Source of the DNA: JAPPHA01 sp965220985
Lineage (GTDB): Bacteria > Pseudomonadota > Alphaproteobacteria > Rhodobacterales > Rhodobacteraceae
Assembly (NCBI GenBank): GCA_965220985.1
Contig: OZ244854.1
Location: 1,550,001 to 1,614,000 of the forward strand
Reading direction: 5' to 3'
Length of the DNA: 64,000 bases
The translations under genes and the position numbers were made by a program. Shown piece after piece: positions 18,126-26,923 of this stretch; the stretch's first letter is position 1, and every line of letters begins with the position of its first letter. The notes under the pieces were generated by a model that did not search any database, was not told the origin of the DNA, and worked only from the letters and a program-made list of their open reading frames with translations.

Positions 18126-18191
18126 TCTATCCGTGGGCGTGAGCGACTGCTTGTTCGATTTGATCCGGATCCAACAGTCAAACGCGGTGAT

Positions 18192-19049
18192 TCAATCGGG
18201 CGAGTCTTCGGCAAGACGCCGGTCGTTGGTGACCGTCACCCGGTGCATGATCCGTCGTTCAGGTGCGTAGTCGCCGAGCGCGTAGTGCATCGTGCATCTG
18301 TTGTCCCAAATTGCCACTGCATTGGGCGTCCATCGAAAACGGACTTGGTTTTCCGGGCGAATGATGTGATCGAACAGGTAGTCGAGCAGGCTTCGCGATT
18401 CTGATGCCGTCAACCCTTCAACGTGGACGGTGAAGGCCGGGTTGCAGAACAGATACGGCTTGCCGGTTGCAGGATGCGACCGGACAAGCGGATGGATCGC
18501 GCTCCCCATTCGGGTCTGCGCGTCATTGAGTCTTGTCGCGACTCCGTCAGCCTCGCCAACGGTAAACGTGTTCCGAAAATCCCCAAGGTCGTGAACGCAG
18601 CGGAGTTCGGCGATGTCGGACTTGAGCCCGCTCGGAAGTCGGTCGTAGGCTGCCGTCATGGACAGCCACAACGTGTCGCCACCGACGGGTGGAATCGTGC
18701 AACCGTGAAGGATGGAAGCGAACGGAGGAGATCCCCGATAGGTGACGTCAGTGTGCCACACATCGGTGTCGGGGACGGTGTTGCCTCCGAAATCGAGGAT
18801 CATGATCGACGGGTACCCCTCGAGATGAGGATAGATCGGGTGCGGCGGTTCGGGCTCTCCGAAACTCCGGGCAAGCGCCATGTGCGCCGCCGGGCTCATC
18901 GGCTGGTCCCTGAGGAAAATGACCTGATGCTCCATCAGGAACCGATAGAGAGCGTCGCAGGTCTCTTCGGCGGGAGGGTGTTCAAGATCGACACCGGTGA
19001 TTTCTGCGCCGATTGCCGGGGTCAGACCGGTTGCGGACATGTCATTCAC
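18192..19049 (-). CDS. TauD/TfdA-family alpha-ketoglutarate dioxygenase
   Basis: 285-residue non-haem iron dioxygenase. The iron ligands are readable as DVWHTDVTY (His-x-Asp) and the distal His in NRCTMHYALGDYAPERRIMHRVTV, where the following arginine binds 2-oxoglutarate. It resembles taurine dioxygenase over its length, including the FLRDQPMSPAAHMALARSFG block. TauD releases sulfite from taurine under sulfur limitation; relatives act on other sulfonates, phenoxyacetates or betaine-type substrates, so the substrate is open. No tau ABC genes are nearby. Convergent with iolG (66 bases between stops). Two in-frame ATGs (19049 and 19040) are possible starts. Confidence 0.85.
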   Translation of the reverse strand: MNDMSATGLTPAIGAEITGVDLEHPPAEETCDALYRFLMEHQVIFLRDQPMSPAAHMALARSFGEPEPPHPIYPHLEGYPSIMILDFGGNTVPDTDVWHTDVTYRGSPPFASILHGCTIPPVGGDTLWLSMTAAYDRLPSGLKSDIAELRCVHDLGDFRNTFTVGEADGVATRLNDAQTRMGSAIHPLVRSHPATGKPYLFCNPAFTVHVEGLTASESRSLLDYLFDHIIRPENQVRFRWTPNAVAIWDNRCTMHYALGDYAPERRIMHRVTVTNDRRLAEDSPD

Positions 19050-19483
19050 TGATTCGGATTCCTGTCACCGTGTTCCTGGCTTGTCGCCGTCCGTGATGCT
19101 TCCGACGTTCCTGTGCCCCTCCGGCACTTCGTTGAAACCGGGATGCAAAGGCTTACCGGCATGAGTTCGATGAACCCAAAAAACCCCAGGGACAGTTGGC
19201 AAGTCCTCGGACAGGCTGGCAAACGGAATTCGGAAATGCAAGATATCTCCATGGTTGACATGAACGATGCTGTTCGCGCGACGTCGCTTTGGCCATCTGG
19301 TCGAAGCGGCAGTTCAGGTTGGGCAATTCTTGACGCACCCACCCGCATGCGAAAGGCGTCTGGCGAGAATCACGGGCACCGCGCACGGCCGGGACCCGGT
19401 CAAAGGGGACGGTCCCATCTGCTGCTGTTGTTGCGGGATCGATTTCATGCCTCGCGTCGATGGGCGCAGCTTCTGAGTTCGTG
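19050..19483. other. Intergenic region, nothing recognised
   Basis: About 430 bases between the divergent dioxygenase and rsmI genes. Small frames on either strand have no motifs. I looked for RNase P, SRP and tmRNA signatures and found none. Confidence 0.4.
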
Positions 19484-20374
19484 ATGTCCGCTGAACCTGA
19501 AACCTCGGGACTGGCACCGGGACTCTACATCGTCGCAACGCCGATCGGAGCCGCGAGGGACATCACCCTCAGATCGCTCGATGTTCTCGCGGAGGTGGAC
19601 ATAATTGCCGCCGAGGACACGCGAAGAATTCGCCATCTCATGTCCATGCACGGGATTTCGCTCAAGGGTCGGCAACTGCTTCGCTACGACGACCAAAGCG
19701 GCGAATCCCAGCGCCGAAGGCTGCTCGATGCCATGTCGGGAGGCGCTCGGGTTGCTCTGACGGCGGATGCAGGGACGCCTCTTGTTGCCGATCCCGGGTT
19801 TCGCCTTGTTCGGGCGTGCCGGAAAGCCGGGCTGGCGGTGACTCACCCTCCTGGACCGTCGGCGGTTCTTGCCGCGCTGGCGGTGTCCGGCCAGCCGAGC
19901 GACAGGTTCTTGTTTGCCGGCTTCGCACCCGCCCGCTCCGCTGCTCGCAAGGCATTTCTTCGCGAGATCGCTGACATTCGGGCAACCGTCATTCTTTTCG
20001 AATCGCCGCGACGACTTGGTGCCGCGCTCGCGGACCTGTCAGTCGAATTCGGTGCGGACCGTCCCGCAACCATCTGCCGGGAGCTCACCAAGATTCACGA
20101 GGAGGTGCTGGCGGGCACGCTGTCCGAACTGGCCGATGAAATCGATGCGCGATCGTCCGACGACTCACGCGCCATTCGAGGAGAGGTCGTCATCGTCATC
20201 GGCCCCCCGACCGACGACGCGTCAGCGTCGGACGCCGAAATCGACCGGTTTCTTCGCCTTGTCCTGGAAAAGCTTTCGCCAAAGGATGCATCGGCGCTCG
20301 CGGCCCAGTGTCTCAATGTGTCGCGAAAACGCGCCTATTCGCGTGCCAACGCCTTGAAGCGGGACTCGGCATGA
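19484..20374 (+). CDS. rsmI: 16S rRNA (cytidine(1402)-2'-O)-methyltransferase
   Basis: 296-residue SAM-dependent tetrapyrrole-methylase-fold enzyme that 2'-O-methylates C1402 in the ribosomal decoding centre. Diagnostic blocks are GLYIVATPIG(A)ARDITLRS, IIAAEDTRR, ALTADAGTPLVADPG, PPGPSAVLAALAVSG, FLFAGFAP and the C-terminal helix-turn-helix-like tail (LSPKDASALAAQCLNVSRKRAYSRAN). Length is normal. An ATG 8 codons upstream (19460) is also in frame; 19484 is taken because it lies closer to the conserved core. The usual partners (yraN, penicillin-binding activator) are absent, so it stands alone here. Confidence 0.93.
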   Translation: MSAEPETSGLAPGLYIVATPIGAARDITLRSLDVLAEVDIIAAEDTRRIRHLMSMHGISLKGRQLLRYDDQSGESQRRRLLDAMSGGARVALTADAGTPLVADPGFRLVRACRKAGLAVTHPPGPSAVLAALAVSGQPSDRFLFAGFAPARSAARKAFLREIADIRATVILFESPRRLGAALADLSVEFGADRPATICRELTKIHEEVLAGTLSELADEIDARSSDDSRAIRGEVVIVIGPPTDDASASDAEIDRFLRLVLEKLSPKDASALAAQCLNVSRKRAYSRANALKRDSA

Positions 20375-20380
20375 AAAATG

Positions 20381-20406
20381 GTTCGTGATCACGTCGTGTC
20401 ACGAAC
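20381..20406 (+). terminator. Hairpin after rsmI
   Basis: GTTCGTGA and TCACGAAC form a perfect 8-bp stem around a 10-base loop, 6 bases after the rsmI stop. No T run follows, so termination is only suggested. Confidence 0.35.
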
Positions 20407-20640
20407 AGTTCATGGCTTGCCGGATCACTTTTGCACCGCCATTTTGTAGGTGCCGACCAGGCAAATGAAGGCGAGAACTCCGAGCCAGTCATCGGTGTCA
20501 ACAACTTGCCTTCAGTTTCAGCCTGTTCCCCGGGCAGACCATCTGCCCCCATCCGGCGAATGATCCAAATTCAGGCTTGTTCTTGCCCCTGATTTGGAAA
20601 ACACTGGTCGTTCGCATTATTGAAACCATCAGGAGTTCAC

Positions 20641-22221
20641 ATGTTTACCAAGAAAACAGTTCTGATTGCGGCAGCCGTTGCCACTTTCACGTTTCCGGCA
20701 GCCGCCGAGACGCTTCGCTGGGCACGCTCTGGCGACGCTCTGACCCTCGATCCACATGCTCAGAACGAGGGACCAACCCACACCGTGCGTCACCAGATGT
20801 ACGAACCGCTCATCATTCGTGACACGACCGGCGCTTTTCAGGCGGCGCTTGCCACCGACTGGGCGCCAAGCGCTGATGATCCCAACGTTTGGGTGTTCAA
20901 TTTGCGCCAGGGCGTCAAGTTCCACGACGGTGCCGATTTCACCGCCGAGGACGTGGTCTTCAGCTTCGAGCGCGCGAAACAGCCGAACTCGGACATGAAG
21001 GAACTGATCGGCTCGATCGTGGAAGTGCGAGCTGTCGATGACCACACGGTCGAAATGGTCACGGACGGGCCGAACCCGATCCTGACGTCGAACCTCACCA
21101 ACCTGTTCATCATGGACAAGGGCTGGACGGAGGCCAATGACACAGTCAATGTCCAGGATTTCGAAGGCGGGGAAATCACCTTCGCCACCACCAACGTCAA
21201 CGGCACCGGGCCGTACAAGCTGGTCAGCCGCGAGCAGGACGTCAAGACGGTCATGACCCGCAACGACGACTACTGGGGGCGTGATCAATTTCCGATGCAC
21301 GTGACCGAGATCGTCTACACGCCGATTCAGAACGCCGCGACGCGCGTGGCCGCGCTGCTGTCGGGAGAAATCGACTTCCTCCAGGACATGCCGGTTCAGG
21401 ATCTCGAGCGTGTCAATGCGGCCGATGGCCTGGTCGTCAAGCAGGCGCCGCAGAACAGGGTGATCTTCTTCGGGATGAACCAGGGCGCCGACGATCTCGC
21501 GGCCGACAACATCGACGGCAAAAATCCCCTTGCCGACGTGCGGGTCCGCAAGGCCATGTCGATGGCGATCAATCGTGACGCAATTCGCCAGGTTGTGATG
21601 CGCGGGCAGTCACAGCCGGCTGGCATGATCGCGCCGCCATTCGTCAACGGCTGGACGGCCGAGATGGACGCCGAGAGCATGACGGATGTCGAAGCCGCGA
21701 AAGCCCTCATGGCGGAAGCCGGTTATGCCGACGGGTTCTCCATCCGACTCGATTGCCCGAACGACCGCTATGTCAACGACGAAGGCATTTGTCAGGCTGC
21801 CGTCGGCATGCTGGGGCAAATCGGCATCACGGTGAACCTTGACGCGAAACCGAAGGCTCAGCATTTCCCGCTGATCACCGGCGGCGAGACCGATTTCTAC
21901 ATGCTGGGATGGGGTGTTCCGACATACGACTCGGAGTACATCTTCAACTTCCTCGTGCACGGTCGCGAGAGCGACATCGGATCGTGGAACGGCACCGGGT
22001 TCAATGACGATGCCCTGAACGCCATGATCAAGTCTCTCGCTTCGAACACCGATCTGGATGCTCGGAATGCGGACATCGCCAGCATCTGGCGGGTGGTGCA
22101 GGATGAAGTGCTCTACATCCCGATTCACCATCAGGTCCTGAATTGGGGCATGGCCGACGGTCTCGGAATCGAGGTCGACCCGGAAGATCAGCCCAAGGTG
22201 AAATACATCACCGTGAACTGA
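20641..22221 (+). CDS. ABC transporter substrate-binding protein 1 (peptide/nickel, SBP family 5)
   Basis: 526-residue periplasmic receptor of the DppA/OppA type. A signal peptide (MFTKKTVLIAAAVATFTFPAAAE) is followed by LDPHAQNEG and the family-5 signature VWVFNLRQGVKFHDGADFTAEDVVFSFERA. AATRVAALLSGEIDF and the DVRVRKAMSMAINRDAI block are also typical. The ATG is preceded by CAGGAG. It is the first gene of a six-gene importer operon and a clear paralogue of the next gene, from which it is separated by a strong hairpin. The ligand could be oligopeptides, opines or other small compounds; family 5 is too broad to say more. Confidence 0.93.
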   Translation: MFTKKTVLIAAAVATFTFPAAAETLRWARSGDALTLDPHAQNEGPTHTVRHQMYEPLIIRDTTGAFQAALATDWAPSADDPNVWVFNLRQGVKFHDGADFTAEDVVFSFERAKQPNSDMKELIGSIVEVRAVDDHTVEMVTDGPNPILTSNLTNLFIMDKGWTEANDTVNVQDFEGGEITFATTNVNGTGPYKLVSREQDVKTVMTRNDDYWGRDQFPMHVTEIVYTPIQNAATRVAALLSGEIDFLQDMPVQDLERVNAADGLVVKQAPQNRVIFFGMNQGADDLAADNIDGKNPLADVRVRKAMSMAINRDAIRQVVMRGQSQPAGMIAPPFVNGWTAEMDAESMTDVEAAKALMAEAGYADGFSIRLDCPNDRYVNDEGICQAAVGMLGQIGITVNLDAKPKAQHFPLITGGETDFYMLGWGVPTYDSEYIFNFLVHGRESDIGSWNGTGFNDDALNAMIKSLASNTDLDARNADIASIWRVVQDEVLYIPIHHQVLNWGMADGLGIEVDPEDQPKVKYITVN

Positions 22222-22236
22222 CGCAACAATGACAGT

Positions 22237-22268
22237 GACCGGCCGGCGCCGACACGGGCCGGCCGGTC
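22237..22268 (+). terminator. Strong hairpin between the two binding-protein genes
   Basis: Perfect 11-bp GC stem (GACCGGCCGGC / GCCGGCCGGTC) with a 10-base loop, starting 15 bases after the first binding-protein stop. No T run. Likely stabilises the upstream mRNA end or partly attenuates readthrough, lowering the downstream permease and ATPase output. Confidence 0.6.
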
Positions 22269-22339
22269 GTCAATCGACCCGGAATTCGCCGCAAGCCATG
22301 CATGAAGCGGGTCAATTCAAGCAAGAGAGAAGTGAAAAA

Positions 22340-23914
22340 ATGACTCTGTCGAAACGCGCACTCGCCCTGATTCTCGGGGCCGCAATTGCAGCGCCTGCCG
22401 CCGCCAACGAATTCCAATGGGCCGGCAAGACCGATCCGCAGACGATGGACCCGCATGCCGTCAGCTCAGCGCCCGTTCTGGGGTTTTTGAACAATGTCTA
22501 CGACGGCCTCGTCCGCATGTCGAAGGAGATGAAGCTCGAGCCGTCACTCGCCACAAGCTGGGAGCCGATCGGCGATGGCGAAGGCTGGCGGTTCAATCTC
22601 AGGCAAGGAGTCATCTTCCACGATGGCGCTGCCTTCGATGCCGACGACGTGCTGTTCTCCTACGAGCGCGCCTCTGACAAAACCTCGGACGTGCGCAGCT
22701 GGTTCTCTCCCGTCACCGACGTGCGGGTGGTCGACCAGTTCACGATCGATTTCTACACGAATATCCCGACCCCGCTGTTTCCGGCGTCCATCGCCAACTG
22801 GATGATGATGGATCGCGGCTGGGCCGAGGCCAATGATGCAGCCCGCCCGGACAAGGAAGCCGGTAATTTTGCCACGTTGAACGCCAACGGGACCGGCGCA
22901 TTCATGTTGCAGGATCGCCAACCGGGCCTGTCCACGACACTGGTGCCCAACGAAAGCTGGTGGGACGAGGCTGAACACAACATCACCAGCGCGACCTTCA
23001 CGCCAATCCAGAACCCGGCGACCGCCGTTGCAGCGCTTCTGTCGGGCGATGTCGATTTCGTCGAGCCGGTCCCGATTCAGGATGCCGAACGTCTGTCAGC
23101 CGATGCAAACGTCAACATCATCCAGGGGATCGAAACCCGAACGATCATGCTCGGATTCGCGCATGAGGCCGAGACCCTGAAATACGGCTCCAGCGCCGGT
23201 GAACCCAACCCGTTCCGTGATGTCCGTGTGCGCGAGGCTGTCGCGAAGGCGATCAATGTTGACGCCATCTTGCAGACGATCTGGCGCGGGTCCGCGCAGC
23301 CCGCAAGCCAGCTTGTGACCCCGGCGCTGAGCGGTTTCTCGCAGGCAAACGCCAAACGTCCGGCCTTCGACCCCGAAGGCGCGAAGGAGCTTCTGGCGCA
23401 GGCTGGATACGCTGACGGTTTCGGTTTCGGCCTCAAGTGTCCGAACGACCGCTATCCGAACGACGAAGCAGTCTGCCAGGCAATCACCGCGATGCTCGCG
23501 CAGGTCGGCATCGAGGTCGAACTCGACGCAATGCGCGTCTCGAACTACTGGCCGGAACTTCGTGCCGACAATTTCGACATGTACCTGCTCGGCTGGTCGC
23601 CCGGCGGTTCGCTCGACCACGAGCATCCGCTTCGCTTCCTCGCGTCGACTCCAAATTCGGAGAAACGACTGGGGTCGTGGAACTTCGGCGGATATTCGAA
23701 CGCGCGCCTCGACGAGGTCTTGCCGTCGATCCTGGCAGAGATCGATCCTGAGAAACGGCAGGCGCTGATCGACGAGGTGACCGCGATCTACCAGGGCGAG
23801 GTTGCCTATGTGCCGCTCTACGTGCAACCGCTGGTCTGGGGCACGCGCAGCAACATCGAACTGACACAGCGTCCGGACAATTTCTTCATCCTGCGGTGGG
23901 TCACGGTCAACTGA
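22340..23914 (+). CDS. ABC transporter substrate-binding protein 2 (peptide/nickel, SBP family 5)
   Basis: 524-residue paralogue of the preceding gene with the same order of blocks: signal peptide ending at AANE, MDPHAVSSAP, FNLRQGVIFHDGAAFDADDVLFSYERA, TAVAALLSGDVDF, DVRVREAVAKAINVDAI and a C-terminal LRWVTVN that parallels the VKYITVN end of its neighbour. Both keep the CPNDRYxNDE-xCQA segment with its two cysteines. The identity is obvious but far from complete, so the pair is an old duplication that probably widens the ligand range of one membrane complex. GAGAGAAG precedes the ATG. The permease gene begins 95 bases downstream. Confidence 0.93.
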   Translation: MTLSKRALALILGAAIAAPAAANEFQWAGKTDPQTMDPHAVSSAPVLGFLNNVYDGLVRMSKEMKLEPSLATSWEPIGDGEGWRFNLRQGVIFHDGAAFDADDVLFSYERASDKTSDVRSWFSPVTDVRVVDQFTIDFYTNIPTPLFPASIANWMMMDRGWAEANDAARPDKEAGNFATLNANGTGAFMLQDRQPGLSTTLVPNESWWDEAEHNITSATFTPIQNPATAVAALLSGDVDFVEPVPIQDAERLSADANVNIIQGIETRTIMLGFAHEAETLKYGSSAGEPNPFRDVRVREAVAKAINVDAILQTIWRGSAQPASQLVTPALSGFSQANAKRPAFDPEGAKELLAQAGYADGFGFGLKCPNDRYPNDEAVCQAITAMLAQVGIEVELDAMRVSNYWPELRADNFDMYLLGWSPGGSLDHEHPLRFLASTPNSEKRLGSWNFGGYSNARLDEVLPSILAEIDPEKRQALIDEVTAIYQGEVAYVPLYVQPLVWGTRSNIELTQRPDNFFILRWVTVN

Positions 23915-24009
23915 TCGCTCATATCCAGGGGAGCGGGACAGTGACGGACTCTCGGACGAATTCGTCGCAGTTCCGCCCCCGACCCTGCGCGCTCGTCGCG
24001 GAGGCGTAG

Positions 24010-24993
24010 ATGCTGGCCTACATCATCAGACGGGTCGGCCAGGCAATTCTCGTGCTGCTGGTCGTCGGGCTGGTCGCATTCTCGATGTTTCGCTTTGTCG
24101 GCGACCCGATCGACAACATGCTGGGGCAGGAGCGAACGATCGAGGACGTGGAACGCCTGCGGACCCAGCTTGGCCTCGATCAACCGTTTCCGGTGCAGTA
24201 TTTCAAGTTCATCGAAGGAGCCGTGCAGGGCAACTTCGGGGTCAGCTATCGGCAGGGCCGTCCTGTCGCCGAAATTCTCGTGGAACGGGCACCGGCGACG
24301 CTCGAACTCGCCGCCGTTTCGGGTGTTCTTGCCATCGTTTTCGGCATCGGGCTTGGCGTCCTGACGGCAATCAGGCGCAACGGAGTCACCGCCAATTTCA
24401 TCATGGCGGCCTCGCTGATCGGCGTGTCGCTCCCCACATTCCTGATCGGCATTCTGCTGATCTATCTCTTTTCGGTCGAATTGGGGTGGTTGCCCTCCTT
24501 CGGGAGGGGAGAGACCGTTCGGCTCGGTGACGGATGGACCACGGGATTCCTGACCGAAAGCGGTCTTCGAGCGCTCATCCTGCCCTCGATCACTCTTGGC
24601 CTCTACCAGATGACCCTGATCATGCGGCTGGTGCGTTCGGAAATGCTCGAGGTTCTTCGCCAGGACTACATTCGCTTCGCGCACGCGCGCGGGCTCAAGA
24701 ATCGCGTGGTGAACTTCCGGCATGCGCTCAAGAACACGATGATTCCTGTTGTCACCGTGATTGGCTTGCAGCTTGGGGCCATCATCGCGTTCGCGATCAT
24801 CACCGAGACCGTGTTCCAGTGGCCAGGCGTCGGTCTTCTGTTCATCAACGCGATCCAGTTTGTCGACATTCCGGTGATGGCAGCCTACCTGATGCTGATC
24901 TCGGTCATGTTCGTGGGCATCAACTTGCTCGTCGACATCCTCTATGTCTTCATCGATCCGCGACTTCGGGTCGACCGGGCGGGAGCGCATTGA
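24010..24993 (+). CDS. ABC transporter permease, DppB-like
   Basis: 327-residue inner-membrane protein with six predicted transmembrane segments, a family-typical N-terminus (MLAYIIRRVGQAILVLLVVGL, LRTQLGLDQPFPVQYFKF) and the cytoplasmic EAA-type loop around LRQDYIRFAHARGLKNR that contacts the ATPases. Pairs with the following DppC-like protein to form the channel of the importer. Its TGA stop shares a base with the next gene's ATG (TGATG), so translation of the two is coupled. Confidence 0.94.
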   Translation: MLAYIIRRVGQAILVLLVVGLVAFSMFRFVGDPIDNMLGQERTIEDVERLRTQLGLDQPFPVQYFKFIEGAVQGNFGVSYRQGRPVAEILVERAPATLELAAVSGVLAIVFGIGLGVLTAIRRNGVTANFIMAASLIGVSLPTFLIGILLIYLFSVELGWLPSFGRGETVRLGDGWTTGFLTESGLRALILPSITLGLYQMTLIMRLVRSEMLEVLRQDYIRFAHARGLKNRVVNFRHALKNTMIPVVTVIGLQLGAIIAFAIITETVFQWPGVGLLFINAIQFVDIPVMAAYLMLISVMFVGINLLVDILYVFIDPRLRVDRAGAH

Positions 24994-25952
24994 TGAGCGA
25001 GATGCCTGTCCCCGAATTCACGCTGGAATCTGGCGAAAGGAGCCGCTGGGCGCGGTTTCGCGACAGCGATATCTTCTATTCCTTCAAGCGTTCGCCGGTT
25101 GCGGTGATCTCCTTGTTGGTCGTCAGCCTCATGGTGCTGTCTTCGGTCTTTGCACCGCTGATCGCTCCGACCAACCCGTTCGATCCTGCGAGCCTGAACC
25201 TGATGAACGGGTTCACGCCCCCGATGACGCCGAACGCCTTCACGCAGGAGAGTTTCCTGATGGGCACCGACGACCAGGGGAGGGACGTGTTTTCCACCAT
25301 CCTCTTCGGCATGCGCATTTCGCTCTTCGTCGGCGCATCCGCAGTGCTGTTCGCGATGGTTCTCGGGATCGTCTTGGGGCTGGTTTCCGGCTATTTCGGC
25401 GGCTGGACCGACACCATCATCATGCGCATCGCAGACGTTCAGCTGACCTTTCCCTCCATCCTCGTGGCGATGCTGATCTTCGGGGTCGCAAAGGGCGTCA
25501 CCCCGGTCGAATACCGCGACCAGATGGCGATCTGGGTGCTGATCATCGCGATCGGCCTGTCTGACTGGGTGCAGTTCGCGCGCGTCGTTCGGGGAACGAC
25601 GCTGGTCGAGAAGAACAAGGACTACGTCGCGGCCGCGCGGCTGATCGGCCGCAGCCCCTGGGCCATCATGGTCAAGCACATCCTGCCCAATGCCATGTCG
25701 CCAGTGCTGGTGATTGCGACCATCTCGCTGGCGCTCGCAATCATCGCGGAGGCGACCCTGTCGTTCCTCGGCGTTGGAGCGCCGCCCACGCAGCCTTCGC
25801 TCGGGACGCTGATCAGGATCGGGCAGGGTTTCCTGTTTTCCGGCGAGTGGTGGATCCTGTTCTTCCCTGCCTGCGCCCTGTTGGCGCTCGCGCTGAGCGT
25901 GAACCTTCTGGGCGATTGGCTGCGCGATGCATTGAATCCGAGGCTGCGGTGA
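24993..25952 (+). CDS. ABC transporter permease, DppC-like
   Basis: 319-residue permease. A hydrophobic segment follows FKRSPVAVISLLVVSLMVL, then MGTDDQGRDVFSTILFGMRISLFVG (the DppC signature), the VEKNKDYVAAARLIGRSPWAIMVKHILPN EAA loop and AEATLSFLGVGAPPTQPSLG near the C-terminus. The start ATG is fixed by the TGATG overlap with the upstream permease; the frame is open far upstream inside that gene, which is not used. Its stop overlaps the GTG start of the following ATPase gene (GTGA). Confidence 0.94.
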   Translation: MSEMPVPEFTLESGERSRWARFRDSDIFYSFKRSPVAVISLLVVSLMVLSSVFAPLIAPTNPFDPASLNLMNGFTPPMTPNAFTQESFLMGTDDQGRDVFSTILFGMRISLFVGASAVLFAMVLGIVLGLVSGYFGGWTDTIIMRIADVQLTFPSILVAMLIFGVAKGVTPVEYRDQMAIWVLIIAIGLSDWVQFARVVRGTTLVEKNKDYVAAARLIGRSPWAIMVKHILPNAMSPVLVIATISLALAIIAEATLSFLGVGAPPTQPSLGTLIRIGQGFLFSGEWWILFFPACALLALALSVNLLGDWLRDALNPRLR

Positions 25953-26923
25953 CGACTCCCGTCCTGTCCATTCGTGATCTTTGCGTCGAGATTCCGACCC
26001 GCGCCGGGGTCGTGAAACCCGTCGACGGGGTCAGCTACGAAATTTCCGGCGGCGAGATTCTCGGAATTGTCGGCGAGAGCGGGGCTGGGAAGTCGATGGC
26101 GGGCAATGCCGTGATCGGCCTCTTGAGTCCGCCGGCCCATGTTTCGGCAGGCGAGATTCACCTCAATGGCCGTCGCATCGATCCCCTGAAAGGCGAAGCG
26201 ATGCGCAGGCTTCGGGGCAAGGAGATCGGGATGATCTTCCAGGATCCGCTGACTTCGCTCAATCCGCTTCTGACCATCGGCGACCAGCTGGTCGAGACCA
26301 TGCTGACCCATTTGCCGATCTCGCGTGACGAGGCCGGACGGCGCGCAATCGCGGCGCTTGAAGATGTCGGGATCCCCGGGGCGGCCGAAAGAATCGGAAG
26401 CTATCCCCATGAATTTTCAGGCGGAATGCGTCAGCGCGTGGTCATCGCGCTGGCTCTTTGCGCCGAGCCGAGCTTGGTGATCGCCGATGAACCGACAACG
26501 GCGCTCGACGTTTCGGTGCAGGCCCAGATCACCGCGTTGCTCAAAAGGCTCTGTCGCGAGCGGGGCACGGCCGTCATGTTGATCACCCACGACATGGGGG
26601 TGATCGCCGAAACGGCCGATCGCGTTGCCGTGATGTACGCCGGGCGGCTTGCGGAACTCGGACCGGTTCGGGATGTGCTCGTCGCACCGCAGCATCCCTA
26701 CACGCACGGGCTCATGGCCTCCACCCCGCTTGCGGCGATGGGCAAGGCGCGGTTGCATCAGATTCCAGGGGCGATGCCGCGCCTGACGATGCTGCCGCAA
26801 GGCTGCGCCTTTCACCCCCGCTGCCCTCGCGCCGGAGACAGGTGCGGCCGCGAACCGGTTCCCGTCATGGCCGATGGGCGCGTTGCCTGCTGGTTCCCGA
26901 TGCTCACGCAGGCCGCGTCTTGA
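25949..26923 (+). CDS. ABC transporter ATP-binding protein, DppD-like
   Basis: 324-residue ATPase. Walker A is GESGAGKSMAG, the Q-loop region has MIFQDPLTSLNPL, the ABC signature is FSGGMRQRVVIA, Walker B is LVIADEPTTALD and the switch histidine is in LITHDMG. The C-terminal oligopeptide-transporter extension has PHCAF-type cysteines (GCAFHPRCPRAGDRC) that can bind an Fe-S cluster in this family. The GTG start overlaps the permease stop (GTGA). Works as a heterodimer with the next gene product. Confidence 0.93.
   Translation: MTTPVLSIRDLCVEIPTRAGVVKPVDGVSYEISGGEILGIVGESGAGKSMAGNAVIGLLSPPAHVSAGEIHLNGRRIDPLKGEAMRRLRGKEIGMIFQDPLTSLNPLLTIGDQLVETMLTHLPISRDEAGRRAIAALEDVGIPGAAERIGSYPHEFSGGMRQRVVIALALCAEPSLVIADEPTTALDVSVQAQITALLKRLCRERGTAVMLITHDMGVIAETADRVAVMYAGRLAELGPVRDVLVAPQHPYTHGLMASTPLAAMGKARLHQIPGAMPRLTMLPQGCAFHPRCPRAGDRCGREPVPVMADGRVACWFPMLTQAAS

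Noticed and set aside
19267..19476. Small frame with five consecutive cysteines
   Set aside because: The run comes from a TGC/TGT repeat-like patch; no start signal or homologous character.
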